A stretch of 64,000 nt of DNA, taken from positions 3,596,001 to 3,660,000 of the forward strand of contig NZ_CP079107.1 in NCBI RefSeq assembly GCF_019285735.1, in the 5' to 3' direction. The translations under genes were made by a program, and so were the position numbers. The notes under the pieces were generated by a model, which ran no database searches, was not told the origin of the DNA, and saw nothing but the letters and a program-made list of their open reading frames with translations. Positions 54,606-63,597 of the stretch are shown one piece after another (the stretch's first letter is position 1; each line of letters opens with the position of its first letter). This DNA is from Paeniglutamicibacter sp. Y32M11. GTDB lineage: Bacteria; Actinomycetota; Actinomycetes; Actinomycetales; Micrococcaceae.

Positions 54606-55424
54606 ATGGATACTCCACGCGGCCCACTGATGCCGACCGGCGAAGGAACATCGCACGTCGTTCGACGCGAGCCGTCGGTGACACTGCGTGATCTCGTGGC
54701 GCACTGTTGGCTGCCCACGTGGCAGATTCCGGCTGGGGCCAGTCACGAACAGCGGATCCTCACCTTTCCCGGCTGCAACCTTGGGATCGAAGACGGTGTC
54801 GGGACGCTCTATGGGCCGGTCACGCAATTGTCACTCAAGCGGCTCACTGGTTCGGGACGCGCTTTTGGAGTGCTCTTCAGACCCGGTACCGCGTTCCTGC
54901 TCAGCCCGGTGCCTATCGCGGAGTTGGTGGACGGTTCGGTCCCCGCTCTCGACTGTGGGCTGGGAGATGCCGAATCCATCCACGCTGCCCTGTATGCGGG
55001 GGCTACCGCGGAGCAAGGACAACTGAGGGCGGTCCAGATCTTTGAGCACTGGCTCTCCCTTCGTCTCCCCGACGGGGCGGATGACGAAGGGCTGCTGCTG
55101 AACCGAATTTGTGCGGATATCGAGTCCACTCCCGGGATCCAACGCGTTGCGCAGCTCTGTGAACGGTGGCAAATCGGCGAGCGCAGTTTGCAGCGGATGG
55201 TGCGAACCCGCATGGGCATCACCCCAAAATGGCTGTTGCAGCGCCATCGTCTCCAGGAAGCGGCGGTGCTAATGGGCCAGGGCGTGGGTCCGAATCTGGC
55301 GCGTCTGGCCCACGCGCTCGGCTATGCGGATCAGGCGCATTTCACGCGGGATTTCACCGGCGTCACCGGGATGAGCCCCGGCGAATATGTCCGCCAGGTT
55401 CAGGGTGGACCCACCAGCAACTGA
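54606..55424 (+). CDS. AraC-type helix-turn-helix regulator
   Basis: A 272-residue regulator. The N-terminal half (LVAHCWLPTWQIPAGASHEQRILTFPGCNLGI) resembles the DUF6597-type sensor domain, and the C-terminal ~100 residues form the AraC domain, with LCERWQIGERSLQRMVRTRMG and ARLAHALGYADQAHFTRDFTG as the two recognition helices. The ATG at 54606 begins the family-typical start. It converges on a VOC gene nine bases away; such pairs of regulator and VOC protein recur in actinobacteria. Confidence 0.88.
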   Translation: MDTPRGPLMPTGEGTSHVVRREPSVTLRDLVAHCWLPTWQIPAGASHEQRILTFPGCNLGIEDGVGTLYGPVTQLSLKRLTGSGRAFGVLFRPGTAFLLSPVPIAELVDGSVPALDCGLGDAESIHAALYAGATAEQGQLRAVQIFEHWLSLRLPDGADDEGLLLNRICADIESTPGIQRVAQLCERWQIGERSLQRMVRTRMGITPKWLLQRHRLQEAAVLMGQGVGPNLARLAHALGYADQAHFTRDFTGVTGMSPGEYVRQVQGGPTSN

Positions 55425-55433
55425 CATTTGGGT

Positions 55434-55967
55434 CTATGCGGTTTCGCCCGCGCTGAAGCTCGCCAGCCAAGCGGTGACCCGAGACTCGGACTCCTCCCGG
55501 GAAAGATCCTCCACCCGTGTCATGACGTTCCAGCGCCGCCCAAAGGCATCGGCGAAGGTCGCAAAGCGGTCCCCGGAGACAAAGTTGGCCGGTTGCTCCA
55601 CCGCGGTGGCCCCATGTTCCAGCGCCAGGGAAAAGACCGCATCTACGTCGTGAACGTAGACCGCAATGGAATTGTTGGTGTGTTGCGCATCGGCCGCAAC
55701 TAACCCGTAGGACGCTTGAGGGTCCGATAGCTGCAGAATGCCATTGCCAAAATCGAGTTCGACATGCGCGACGGTTCCGCTGCCATCCTCCCGTGGGGCG
55801 CCGGGCATCACCGAGAGCACTTTGGCACCGAATACTGCTCGATAGAACTCGATCGCTTCCTGGGCAGGGTCAACGACAATGAACGGCGTCAGTGCGGTGT
55901 AGCCATGTGGCACACCTTGGTTCGTGTGTTCTCCGGTCGCGCCCTGGGTTTTTGGTTCCGTAGACAT
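55434..55967 (-). CDS. VOC/glyoxalase superfamily protein (PhnB-like)
   Basis: A 177-residue VOC protein: LTPFIVVDPAQEAIEFYRAVFGAKVLSVMPG, HVELDFGNGILQLSD and NNSIAVYVHDVDAVFSLALEHGATAVEQ are PhnB-like. The classical metal ligands are incomplete, so the catalytic role is uncertain; binding of a small molecule is possible. The ATG at 55967 lies nine bases after AAGG; the ATG three codons upstream is too close to it. Converges with the AraC-type gene. Confidence 0.85.
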   Translation of the reverse strand: MSTEPKTQGATGEHTNQGVPHGYTALTPFIVVDPAQEAIEFYRAVFGAKVLSVMPGAPREDGSGTVAHVELDFGNGILQLSDPQASYGLVAADAQHTNNSIAVYVHDVDAVFSLALEHGATAVEQPANFVSGDRFATFADAFGRRWNVMTRVEDLSREESESRVTAWLASFSAGETA

Positions 55968-56149
55968 GTTAAGCATCCTTCATCGGTGTGGATCGTTGAT
56001 TGCTTTTCCATTGAATACTTCTCGCATGGCCGTGGTCTTGAAGGAACCCGACAGCCGCTCGAACAATCTCCCACCGTGCCGTGATTCATGGCAGCGGGCC
56101 TACTCTTCTCCCCCTCACTTCGACATATCTTCGTGTTCGCGAGCCTGAC

Positions 56150-57427
56150 ATGGAAGAATCCGATCATCTGCCCAACGAAGGACCGACTGACTTGACCATG
56201 ATCCAGCCAAAACTCAGAAGCACTACCGGCGGCGACGGGGTATGGATTGTTCTCGTGATTTCGGGCATCACCGCGGCCCTGCATATCTGGAAGCTGCCTG
56301 CCGCACTCCCACTGATCCAAGAGAACCTTGGATTGTCGTTGGTGTCCGCGGGTGTGCTGCTGGGCATTGTTCAGGTGGCGGGAATGGTCGGCGGACTGGC
56401 AGTCTCGATGCTGGCCGAAGTCATCGGTGAGCGTCGCGCCCTGCTCCTGGGTCTTGCCCTGCTCAGCCTCGGGTCGGCGTTGGGTGCCCTCTCGACGGGA
56501 GCGAACACCCTCCTGGCTTCGCGAGCCATCGAGGGCATCGGATTTATTGTGGCCACGGTCGTGAGCCCCGGCCTGATTCGGCGCCATACGCCGTTTCGCC
56601 GGGTGAATCTGGCGGTGGGTTGTTGGAGCGCCTATCAGGGAACCGCTACCTTCGTGGGATTGATCGCCAGCGCCTATTTCTTGCAGATCGGCACCTGGCA
56701 GATGTGGTGGTGGATCATGGCGGCTGTCACCCTGGTACCCATGCCGTTGATCTTGACTTTGGTTCCCAAGGATTTAGCTGCAGCACCGGGCGGGAGCCGA
56801 TCCGCTGCACGGCGGATCTCCATCACCGCCCGATCCTCCAAGGTGTGGATCGCCGGCGTGGTCTTTGGCTCCTACACCATTCAATGGATGGCCGTGGTGG
56901 GATTCTTGCCCACGATCTATGCCGAACGTGGTCTCACCGGCGCACACGCCGGTGTGCTTTCGGCGGTGGTCGGAGGGCTCAATGGGGTCGGTGCGATCCT
57001 CACCGGCATGCTGTTGCAGCGCGGCGCCCCCGCCCGCACCTTGCTTTACACCTCCTTTGGACTGATGGCGCTCTTCAGTACGCTGACCTTCGCCGTGGAA
57101 TGGACCTCTGTTCCCGGCGGGTTGGGGTGGCAGCTGGCCTGTGTTGGGCTCTTCTCGCTGATGGGGGCGGCAATCCCTGCCACGATGACACGCATGGCCG
57201 TGGATTTAGCCCCGGAGGGTGGCTCGGCTCCGGCTGCCATGGGTTTGATGCAACAGATCTTCAACATCGGAAACTTCACCGGCCCGATGATCGTCGCTTG
57301 GCTGGCCACGACCACCGGCGGATGGTCAGCCACCTGGTGGATGACCTGCACTTTCGCTGCGTTGGGCATCGTCATGGCAACGGTCCTGCTGCGTCGGCAA
57401 AACTCCGTGAGCTTTTCGCACCGGTAG
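56150..57427 (+). CDS. MFS transporter (CynX/NimT-like)
   Basis: A 425-residue transporter with twelve membrane segments. The motif between helices 2 and 3 is LAEVIGERRALLLGLALLSLG, and helix 4-5 contains SRAIEGIGFIVATVVSPGLIR. PXIYAERGL-like GFLPTIYAERGLTGAHAGVL begins the second half. Substrate unknown; relatives export drugs or take up cyanate or organic acids. The ATG at 56150 has only GCGAG nearby; 56198 is an alternative. A copy of the 141-bp repeat begins 44 bases after the stop. Confidence 0.88.
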   Translation: MEESDHLPNEGPTDLTMIQPKLRSTTGGDGVWIVLVISGITAALHIWKLPAALPLIQENLGLSLVSAGVLLGIVQVAGMVGGLAVSMLAEVIGERRALLLGLALLSLGSALGALSTGANTLLASRAIEGIGFIVATVVSPGLIRRHTPFRRVNLAVGCWSAYQGTATFVGLIASAYFLQIGTWQMWWWIMAAVTLVPMPLILTLVPKDLAAAPGGSRSAARRISITARSSKVWIAGVVFGSYTIQWMAVVGFLPTIYAERGLTGAHAGVLSAVVGGLNGVGAILTGMLLQRGAPARTLLYTSFGLMALFSTLTFAVEWTSVPGGLGWQLACVGLFSLMGAAIPATMTRMAVDLAPEGGSAPAAMGLMQQIFNIGNFTGPMIVAWLATTTGGWSATWWMTCTFAALGIVMATVLLRRQNSVSFSHR

Positions 57428-57471
57428 CCACTGCGATCCCGGGCAGCTTGCTGCCCTGCCCACCAACACAT

Positions 57472-57614
57472 GAAACTTCATGGTTGCGCATATGATCTGC
57501 ACAGCTATGGCACTTAGAGTCGTTATTACCTCTTGAAGGTGCGAGTGATGAGTGCACCGGCCGGATCAAAAATCTTTCCCATGATTTTGAACCGACCGGT
57601 GCTCACTCTTTTAA
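57472..57614 (+). repeat. 141-bp structured repeat, copy A
   Basis: First of three related copies. It contains ACCT-CTTGA-AGGT (small hairpin) and a long hairpin with outer arms GCACCGGCCGG (57554-57564) and CCGACCGGTGC (57592-57602, one mismatch) and an inner stem AAAATC/GATTTT around loop TTTCCCAT. It ends CTCTTTTAA, the best terminator-like tail of the three. It is more diverged than copies B and C, but the inner stem keeps pairing with changed bases. Confidence 0.72.
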
Positions 57615-57805
57615 TGACTGTTCTTTCCTGGGCGACAGCACCGCTCTGGATCTCATCCATGAATCGCCGTAGCCACCACGGAAGCCGTCTTACCGTAGGT
57701 TTATTGACCAGCTATGAAACGTCGAATTATTGCGGAGTTGCGTGAACTGCCCCACCCGCAAAACCTGGAGCCACCGACGATCCGAGGTCTCAACAGGCTT
57801 CTCAC

Positions 57806-57946
57806 GGAACGCCATGGTTGAGCACATCAAATCCATAGGCTCTGACCCTAGAGTAGTTATTACCTCATGAAGGTGCGAGTGATGCGAGCACCGGCTGGAA
57901 AACAGATTCCTCCCCCGAATCTTCCGGCCGGTGCTCAAACATTTAA
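57806..57946 (+). repeat. 141-bp structured repeat, copy B
   Basis: Second copy; about 20 differences from copy C over 141 aligned bases, without gaps. Small hairpin ACCT-CATGA-AGGT at 57862-57874; long hairpin with outer arms GAGCACCGGCTGG (57886-57898) and CCGGCCGGTGCTC (57924-57936), inner stem AGATTC/GAATCT and loop CTCCCCC. A broken MFS gene fragment starts just beyond the end of the repeat. Confidence 0.78.
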
Positions 57947-57958
57947 GATCCACTTTCC

Positions 57959-58195
57959 ATGCAAAGTTATTCCTGCGAGGTGCGCGGCGGCACGCTCTCC
58001 TCGGTCTACCTCGTCAGCTATGTGGCATTTGGCGGACCCACCCTGGTGGCGGGGCTATTGATTCCAACGATTGGTCTGCAGAATGTGGTCTACGGGTACG
58101 CGGCGTTTGTCGTAGTTCTTTCGGTTATCGCGCTCGCTCTCCTGCTACGGTCACGCGCCAAACGCATCAAGTCATCTACGGCAGTGGCCCAATAA
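57959..58195 (+). pseudogene. C-terminal remnant of an MFS transporter
   Basis: Only the last two helices of an MFS protein remain: RGGTLSSVYLVSYVAFGGPT and VVYGYAAFVVVLSVIALALLLRSRAKR. About 320 N-terminal residues are absent, and repeat copy B lies immediately upstream, so the gene was probably cut at or near the repeat. The ATG at 57959 is fortuitous. Expression is unlikely to be useful. Confidence 0.72.
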
Positions 58196-58349
58196 CCCGC
58201 GGGCCATAGCCGCACTCGGTCCGCAACGCCCTTCCCGACGCACTATGGCGGACCCCTCAGTCAGCGAACCACCCTCATGAGAAACAGATCAGATAGAATT
58301 TAGTTGAAGAATCAAGTTTACTGATCCCAACCACGACGGGAATCCCACC

Positions 58350-59348
58350 ATGGTCAAAGTCTTAGCGCGCAGCCCCCACCGAACTCGGCGCACACCGTGG
58401 GCGTTCACTGCGATGCTCGCCGCCTTCGCCTTTATCCTCGTGGCCTGCGGAGCAAATCCCGCCACTACGGCCGCTGGCAGTGACCCTGCAACCAGCGCCC
58501 TGGGTCCGGGATTAAGCATGGGCCCCGTCGAATTGGTGACATCGGATCTCGACGGACTCCAGCGCTTTTACACCGAAGGTGTTGGCCTCAGTATCATCAG
58601 CAGCGACGAAGACGATGCCATCCTGGGCATCGAGGACACCGAGCTCCTTCACCTGATTGCCGCCGACTCCCCTGACGCCACCCCAGATGACTACACCCAG
58701 GCCGGCCTTTACCATTCGGCGTTCCTGTTTGACCAAGAGGAAGAACTGGCAGCCGCCGTGCTGCGCACCGCGACCTTGACACCTGCCTCATTCCAGGGAT
58801 CCAGCGACCACAAGGTGAGCAAGGCCTTCTATTTTGCCGACCCAGACGGGAACGGTGTTGAACTCTACGTTGATACCCCCGAGAGCACTTGGGAATGGAA
58901 CGAAGGTCTTGTCACGATGGGATCGGCCGCCCTGGACCCGAACGCCTTCATCACCGAGCACCTGGGCAACCGCGCCCCGGCCACCCAGGCTTCGGGCGTA
59001 TCGATGGGACATGTCCACCTGCGCGGTGGCGAATTAACCGAGGCAGAGCAGTTCTACGAAGACGGGCTGGGATTCGCGGTGAGCGCCCGCTCGCAGGGAG
59101 CGATCTTTCTGGCGGCCAATGGCTACCACCACCATCTTGCCGTCAACACCTGGTCTTCTTCCGGAGCTGGCCAACGACCCGAGACCCTCGGGCTTCAAAC
59201 TGTCACCGTTTTAGTATCAAGCGCGACCGAGTTGGAGTCGCTCGCCGCGCGGCTATCCGCCATCAACGTTCCATTCACGAGTGGCACCGGGACCCTAACA
59301 ACAAGCGACCCATGGGGCACTCAAATCAGGGTGCGCGTCACGGCCTAA
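58350..59348 (+). CDS. Lipoprotein with tandem VOC (catechol 2,3-dioxygenase-like) domains
   Basis: A 332-residue protein. A signal peptide (TPWAFTAMLAAFAFILVACG) ends in the lipobox LVAC, so the protein is probably attached outside the membrane. After a short Ala/Thr linker come two VOC modules: about 55-175 (MGPVELVTSDLDGLQRFYTE ... DPDGNGVELYVDT) and 210-330 (MGHVHLRGGELTEAEQFYED ... HHHLAVNTW). Metal-ligand-like His in GHVHLR, HHHLAVN and Glu in VELYVD resemble cytosolic CatE-like enzymes. An exported member is unusual. It lies between repeat copies B and C. Confidence 0.85.
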   Translation: MVKVLARSPHRTRRTPWAFTAMLAAFAFILVACGANPATTAAGSDPATSALGPGLSMGPVELVTSDLDGLQRFYTEGVGLSIISSDEDDAILGIEDTELLHLIAADSPDATPDDYTQAGLYHSAFLFDQEEELAAAVLRTATLTPASFQGSSDHKVSKAFYFADPDGNGVELYVDTPESTWEWNEGLVTMGSAALDPNAFITEHLGNRAPATQASGVSMGHVHLRGGELTEAEQFYEDGLGFAVSARSQGAIFLAANGYHHHLAVNTWSSSGAGQRPETLGLQTVTVLVSSATELESLAARLSAINVPFTSGTGTLTTSDPWGTQIRVRVTA

Positions 59349-59382
59349 CCCGTCGCTAAGGGCCAAATTCCACACCTCACAT

Positions 59383-59523
59383 GGAACGCGATGGCCAGAC
59401 ACATCAAATCCATAGGCACCGCCCGTAGTGTCGCTATTACCTCATGTAGGTGCGAGTGATGCGAGCACCGGCTGGAATCAAGATTCTTCCCCCGAATCTT
59501 CTAGCCGGTGCTCAAACATTTAA
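59383..59523 (+). repeat. 141-bp structured repeat, copy C
   Basis: Third copy, same length as B. Small hairpin ACCT-CATGT-AGGT, outer arms GAGCACCGGCTGG and CTAGCCGGTGCTC, inner stem AGATTC/GAATCT, loop TTCCCCC, ending CAAACATTTAA. Its last bases touch the 3' end of a minus-strand MFS remnant. Confidence 0.78.
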
Positions 59524-59908
59524 CCCGCACGCTTCGATTCCCGGGGGACCTGCGCAGAAAGACCTAGGACACCGAGGGTGCCTAACGAGGCACATCCCCA
59601 GTGCGGACCCTCGTTGATCCCCAGAAGGAGCGCACCGAGCCCCAGGCCCAGAAGTGTCGCCCCCTTTGAATCAAAGGGAGTCTTGGGTGCACGCTCATCG
59701 GGTCCGGAGGGGATGACAGCGATGATGCCGGTGAGCGGGTAGCCGAGGCCAATCCCGGTAGCGACGGTGACCGAGCGGCTGGAGATGGAGCCCTGAACTT
59801 GATGTTCGGCCACGTAGCGACGCGCGAGCGAGATCGTCAGCGCCATGCTGCCGTAGGTCAGGCCTCGGAGCGCCCGCCCGATGGAAAAGCTCCAGCGTAG
59901 GCTGGATC
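59520..59908 (-). pseudogene. MFS (DHA2-type) transporter remnant with internal deletion
   Basis: Reading from about 59908 the frame gives SFSIGRALRGLTYGSMALTI and then ATGIGLGYPLTGIIA, typical helix 4-5 sequence, but jumps directly to VIPSGPDERAPKTPFDSKG, skipping a helix. It ends at the edge of repeat copy C after three or four helices. The upstream end meets a stop codon (TGA) at once. Both ends and the middle are lost, so it is a decayed gene. Confidence 0.75.
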
Positions 59909-59979
59909 ACAAAAAGTATGGATAATCATATTTTGTCGTGATAATGTATTTTCAAGTATTCATCGCGAGAGGATGGGCC

Positions 59980-60864
59980 ATGGCCTGGGGTTTGATTAGA
60001 GAGATGGGCCATGTGTCCATCCAGACCAATGACGTCGAAGGTTCGATCTTCGACGCCACACAGCTTCTAGGGCTGCGAGTCACCGAACGTACGGCGAACG
60101 AGGTCTATCTGGCAGCCAACTCGGTGCACCACGAACTGGTATACGTCGAGTCAGAGATCAACGGCATTCAGTCCATCGGACTGATCGCGCAGAACGGCGA
60201 CGCACTGCGGGAAATCCGCCGCCGCGTCGAAAGTGAGAACTTCAAGATCGTTTCACACACCGCCGTCAGCGCAGGCGTGCAAGACGGTTTCAGCTTTATC
60301 GGTCCGGAAGGATGGATCTTCGAGATCTACACCGGCATGCAGAAGAGCGACCCGGGGCTGCAGGGCTTTGGCCCAGACCGTTACGGGCATATCAACTTCC
60401 ACCCACGCGATCCGCGTTCCATGATGGAATTCCTGCGCCGAATCTTCGACTTCCGACTCTCGGATGTCATCGGCGACGACTACGCCTACTTCATGCGGTG
60501 CAACCCCGATCACCACGGCATCGCGCTCATCGCAGGTGGCGGCACCTTCCACCACCACGCCTGGCAGGTCCAGTCCATTGCCGATCTGGCCAAGTTGGGC
60601 GACCGTCTGGGTCGCGCGGGCCGCGAATTGATTTGGGGTCCGGTCCGTCACGGGGCCGGCCACAACATCGCCGCCTACTACGTGGAAACCTCCGGTGCGG
60701 TGGTTGAGCTCTACACCGACCTCGAGCAGATCTACGACGACGAGCGCGAACCGGTGATCTGGGCGGAGGACGAGAACTGGTGGAACATGTGGTCCAACCG
60801 TCGCACCGATGATTTCCGTACCTTCGGCATCCGCTCGGTCACCGAACTCAAGACGTTCCACTAA
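59980..60864 (+). CDS. Extradiol ring-cleavage dioxygenase (VOC family)
   Basis: A 294-residue type I extradiol dioxygenase with two VOC modules. The catalytic iron ligands are visible: His in RYGHINFHPRD, His in GTFHHHAWQVQS and Glu in GAVVELYTDLEQ; GPVRHGAGHNIAAYYVE contains further conserved active-site residues. It opens catechol-type rings next to the diol. GAGAGG lies seven bases before the ATG at 59980; the upstream in-frame extension has no site. It heads an operon with a FAH-family hydrolase and a flavin hydroxylase. Confidence 0.92.
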   Translation: MAWGLIREMGHVSIQTNDVEGSIFDATQLLGLRVTERTANEVYLAANSVHHELVYVESEINGIQSIGLIAQNGDALREIRRRVESENFKIVSHTAVSAGVQDGFSFIGPEGWIFEIYTGMQKSDPGLQGFGPDRYGHINFHPRDPRSMMEFLRRIFDFRLSDVIGDDYAYFMRCNPDHHGIALIAGGGTFHHHAWQVQSIADLAKLGDRLGRAGRELIWGPVRHGAGHNIAAYYVETSGAVVELYTDLEQIYDDEREPVIWAEDENWWNMWSNRRTDDFRTFGIRSVTELKTFH

Positions 60865-60937
60865 AACCCGCGGGGAACTTGATTCCCCTGAACAGCAGTT
60901 CCCCCACCATCACAGATTCGAAAGGCCCTACCTCATC

Positions 60938-61789
60938 ATGCAGTATGCATCCTTCCTTGCTCCCAATGGCTCCGAGACCTGGGGCGTTGTCATCGACGAA
61001 GTCGCCCACGATCTAGGTCCGACCGGCTTGAACCTCGCAGCCACCATCCGTGAGTCCATCGAAAAGGGCATCTTCGGCACCGACCTTGATCTCACCGGTG
61101 CGCCGACCCATCCCGAAGCCGAACTCACCTTCCTCCCGTCGTTGCACAACCCGGGCAAGATCATCTGCATCGGTGTGAACTACCGAGCGCACCAGGAAGA
61201 ATCGGGCAAGACCGGGCAGACCGCCCCCACGGTTTTCACCCGCTTCGCCGATTCCCAGATGGGCCACTTGGCCGATGCCGTGAAGCCGGCTTCCACCACC
61301 AAATTCGACTATGAGGGCGAAATGGCTCTGGTCATCGGCAAGGAAGCTTGGCACGTCACCGAGGAAGATTCCTGGGACTACATCGCCGGCTATGCCGCCT
61401 ACAACGATTTCTCCGTGCGCGACTGGCAGAAGGCCGCCAGCCAGTGGATTCCGGGTAAGAACTTCCCCTCCACCGGTGGATTCGGCCCCTACTTGGTTCC
61501 CGCAGCAGATCTGGGCGACGTCAACGAACTCACCCTCGAAACCCGAGTTAACGGCGAGACCCGCCAGAAGGCCTCGGTCTCGGATTTGGTCTTCACCATC
61601 CCGCAGCTCATGGCCTATGTCACCGGCTTCACCAAGTTGAACCCGGGAGACGTCATTGTCACCGGCACTCCCGGCGGTGTCGGTCTCTTCTGGGGCGAAG
61701 GTGGCCTGTTGAATGCGGGCGATGTTGTTGAGGTTGAGATCACCGGTCTGGGCATCCTGCGCAATACTGTCGCAAACGAAATCAACTAA
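60938..61789 (+). CDS. Fumarylacetoacetate hydrolase (FAH) family protein
   Basis: A 283-residue FAH-fold enzyme: IICIGVNYRAHQEESG, the metal-binding Glu in FDYEGEMALVIGKE, AGYAAYNDFSVRDWQ, and GDVIVTGTPGGVGLFWGEGG. Members hydrolyse or hydrate the dienoate or acylpyruvate products of ring cleavage, with a divalent metal. Its place between a ring-cleaving dioxygenase and a hydroxylase supports a role just after ring opening. A 73-base gap separates it from the dioxygenase and 28 bases from the hydroxylase. Confidence 0.92.
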   Translation: MQYASFLAPNGSETWGVVIDEVAHDLGPTGLNLAATIRESIEKGIFGTDLDLTGAPTHPEAELTFLPSLHNPGKIICIGVNYRAHQEESGKTGQTAPTVFTRFADSQMGHLADAVKPASTTKFDYEGEMALVIGKEAWHVTEEDSWDYIAGYAAYNDFSVRDWQKAASQWIPGKNFPSTGGFGPYLVPAADLGDVNELTLETRVNGETRQKASVSDLVFTIPQLMAYVTGFTKLNPGDVIVTGTPGGVGLFWGEGGLLNAGDVVEVEITGLGILRNTVANEIN

Positions 61790-61817
61790 GGACCCTCCGG
61801 GGCAAGGGAGCAAGAGC

Positions 61818-63437
61818 ATGGCGGAGCACATTGATGCCGATGTATTGGTCATCGGGGCCGGTCCGACCGGTCTGAGCACGGCGAACCTGCTCGCTGACCA
61901 AGGATTGCGCGTTGCGTTGATCGAGAAGCACTGGGGATCCGGCGATGAGCCGCGCGCCATCAGTGCCACCGATGAAACGCTGCGCGTGATGCACCAGATC
62001 GGAATCCTTGACGCTCTTGCTCCCGAAATGCTCATGGGTACCGGGGCTCGATACTACGGACGCGGCGGTAAAATCATCGCCGAGGTCCGGCCGGGCAATC
62101 CCCGATTGGGGCATCCCGGAAAGTCCCAGTTCGACCAGCCGGTCATGGAGGGATTGCTCTTCGAGGCCGCGACCCAACGCGACAACATTGAGCTGCACTT
62201 TAATACCGAGGCGACCTCAATCGTCCAGCACAAAACGGGCGTCGTCGTCAACGCGGTGCGTCGCGGGGATCGTAGTCGAGGTGTTTCTGGCGTCGTTGCC
62301 GGCAACACCAAGAGCGACCACGCTCCGGCCTCTGATGCCCAACAAACCGAGCTGATCATCAACGCAGCCTGGGTCATCGCGTGTGATGGGGGGCGTAGCT
62401 TCACCCGGCGCGAATTGGGCATTGGGCTCAGCGGATCGACCCAGGTGGAAAAGTGGATCGTGGTGGATTTGCTCGATGTCCCAGGTACCCCCGAACCGTT
62501 TGCGTCCTTCCATTGCAACGGCACCCGCCCCACCGTGGTGGTGCCGGGTGTTAAGGGACGGCGCCGCTACGAATTTATGCTTTTTGAGGGTGAAGATGAG
62601 CAGGAGATGATCTCCTCCACGTCGATCACCAAGCTCGTGGCTCCGTACCAAGATATTTCCACCGTCACCGTGCGCCGAGCGACCGTTTACACCGCCCACC
62701 AGCGCATCGCCGAAAAGTATCGTGTGGGTCGGGTATTACTCGCCGGCGATGCAGCACACCTCATGCCACCCTTTGCCGGTCAAGGTTTGAATGCGGGTAT
62801 CCGTGATGCCGCCGCCGCCGCATGGCGCGTTGGCGCACACATCGCCGGCGAGGGAACCGACGCCCTGATTGACGACTATGCCGCCGAGCGTCGGCCCCAT
62901 GCCGAAGACATGGTCAAGCTGTCCAAGCGCATCGGATGGGTCGTGATGAATACCAACCCGGTGATCACGCGCGTCCGGGATGCCCTTGTTATAGCAACGC
63001 GGGCTCTACCGCCGCTAAACGCCTGGCTCACCCAGATGCGATTCCTCAAACAACCCCACTACACCACCGGAACCGTGGCCCCGACTCCCTCCGCAGTTCC
63101 CGCCGCCGCTGCCAATCTGGTAGGCCGTTCACTGCCACAACCAGTGATACAAACCGAAACCGGCGTCAGGGCTTTGGACGAACTGCTTAGTAAGGACTGG
63201 ACGCTACTGGAAGTCACCAGTGGCAATCGTTTGGTGTTTGAGGATCTTGAAGGCAAGCGCACCACAACAACCGATATCGAGGGGGTATTCGCAGCCGCGG
63301 TGGGCATGGTCCTGCTGGTTCGTCCCGACCGTTACGTTGGCGGCATCGCGCCTATCGCGGAGCGAACAGCCATGCTGGCATCGCTGGGTGCCAAGGTCCC
63401 TCGGCTCACCGGGGCACCAGTTCGCAGCGAACAGTAA
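61818..63437 (+). CDS. FAD-dependent aromatic hydroxylase (MhpA-like)
   Basis: A 539-residue class A flavin monooxygenase: VLVIGAGPTGLSTANLLADQG, WVIACDGGRSFTRRELG and LLAGDAAHLMPPFAGQGLNAG are the three FAD motifs. It resembles 3-(3-hydroxyphenyl)propionate hydroxylase, which adds a hydroxyl ortho to an existing one to make a catechol. GGGAG precedes the ATG. It should supply the substrate for the extradiol dioxygenase at the start of the operon. An insert near residues 145-175 (RGDRSRGVSGVVAGN) is longer than usual. Confidence 0.9.
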   Translation: MAEHIDADVLVIGAGPTGLSTANLLADQGLRVALIEKHWGSGDEPRAISATDETLRVMHQIGILDALAPEMLMGTGARYYGRGGKIIAEVRPGNPRLGHPGKSQFDQPVMEGLLFEAATQRDNIELHFNTEATSIVQHKTGVVVNAVRRGDRSRGVSGVVAGNTKSDHAPASDAQQTELIINAAWVIACDGGRSFTRRELGIGLSGSTQVEKWIVVDLLDVPGTPEPFASFHCNGTRPTVVVPGVKGRRRYEFMLFEGEDEQEMISSTSITKLVAPYQDISTVTVRRATVYTAHQRIAEKYRVGRVLLAGDAAHLMPPFAGQGLNAGIRDAAAAAWRVGAHIAGEGTDALIDDYAAERRPHAEDMVKLSKRIGWVVMNTNPVITRVRDALVIATRALPPLNAWLTQMRFLKQPHYTTGTVAPTPSAVPAAAANLVGRSLPQPVIQTETGVRALDELLSKDWTLLEVTSGNRLVFEDLEGKRTTTTDIEGVFAAAVGMVLLVRPDRYVGGIAPIAERTAMLASLGAKVPRLTGAPVRSEQ

Positions 63438-63597
63438 ACCCAGCCGTCGGACAGTCTCTTACTCAAAGCCATGCGGCCCAGCACCTGGGGGCAATGCAGC
63501 GCAGGCTTTGAAGATTCGTACTATTCTCGTTTATTGAGAGTGGTTGCGGATAATATTTTCGGGCGCAAACCACCACATCGAATACGAGGTTGGAATC

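Noticed and set aside
57690-57842. Possible insertion-sequence remnant between repeat copies A and B
   Set aside because: No terminal repeats, target duplication or transposase motif could be identified in the short stretch.
57472-59523. Identification of the triplicated element as 6C RNA or another known actinobacterial RNA
   Set aside because: Only one loop is C-rich and the order of stems does not match the two-C-loop 6C RNA that I know.
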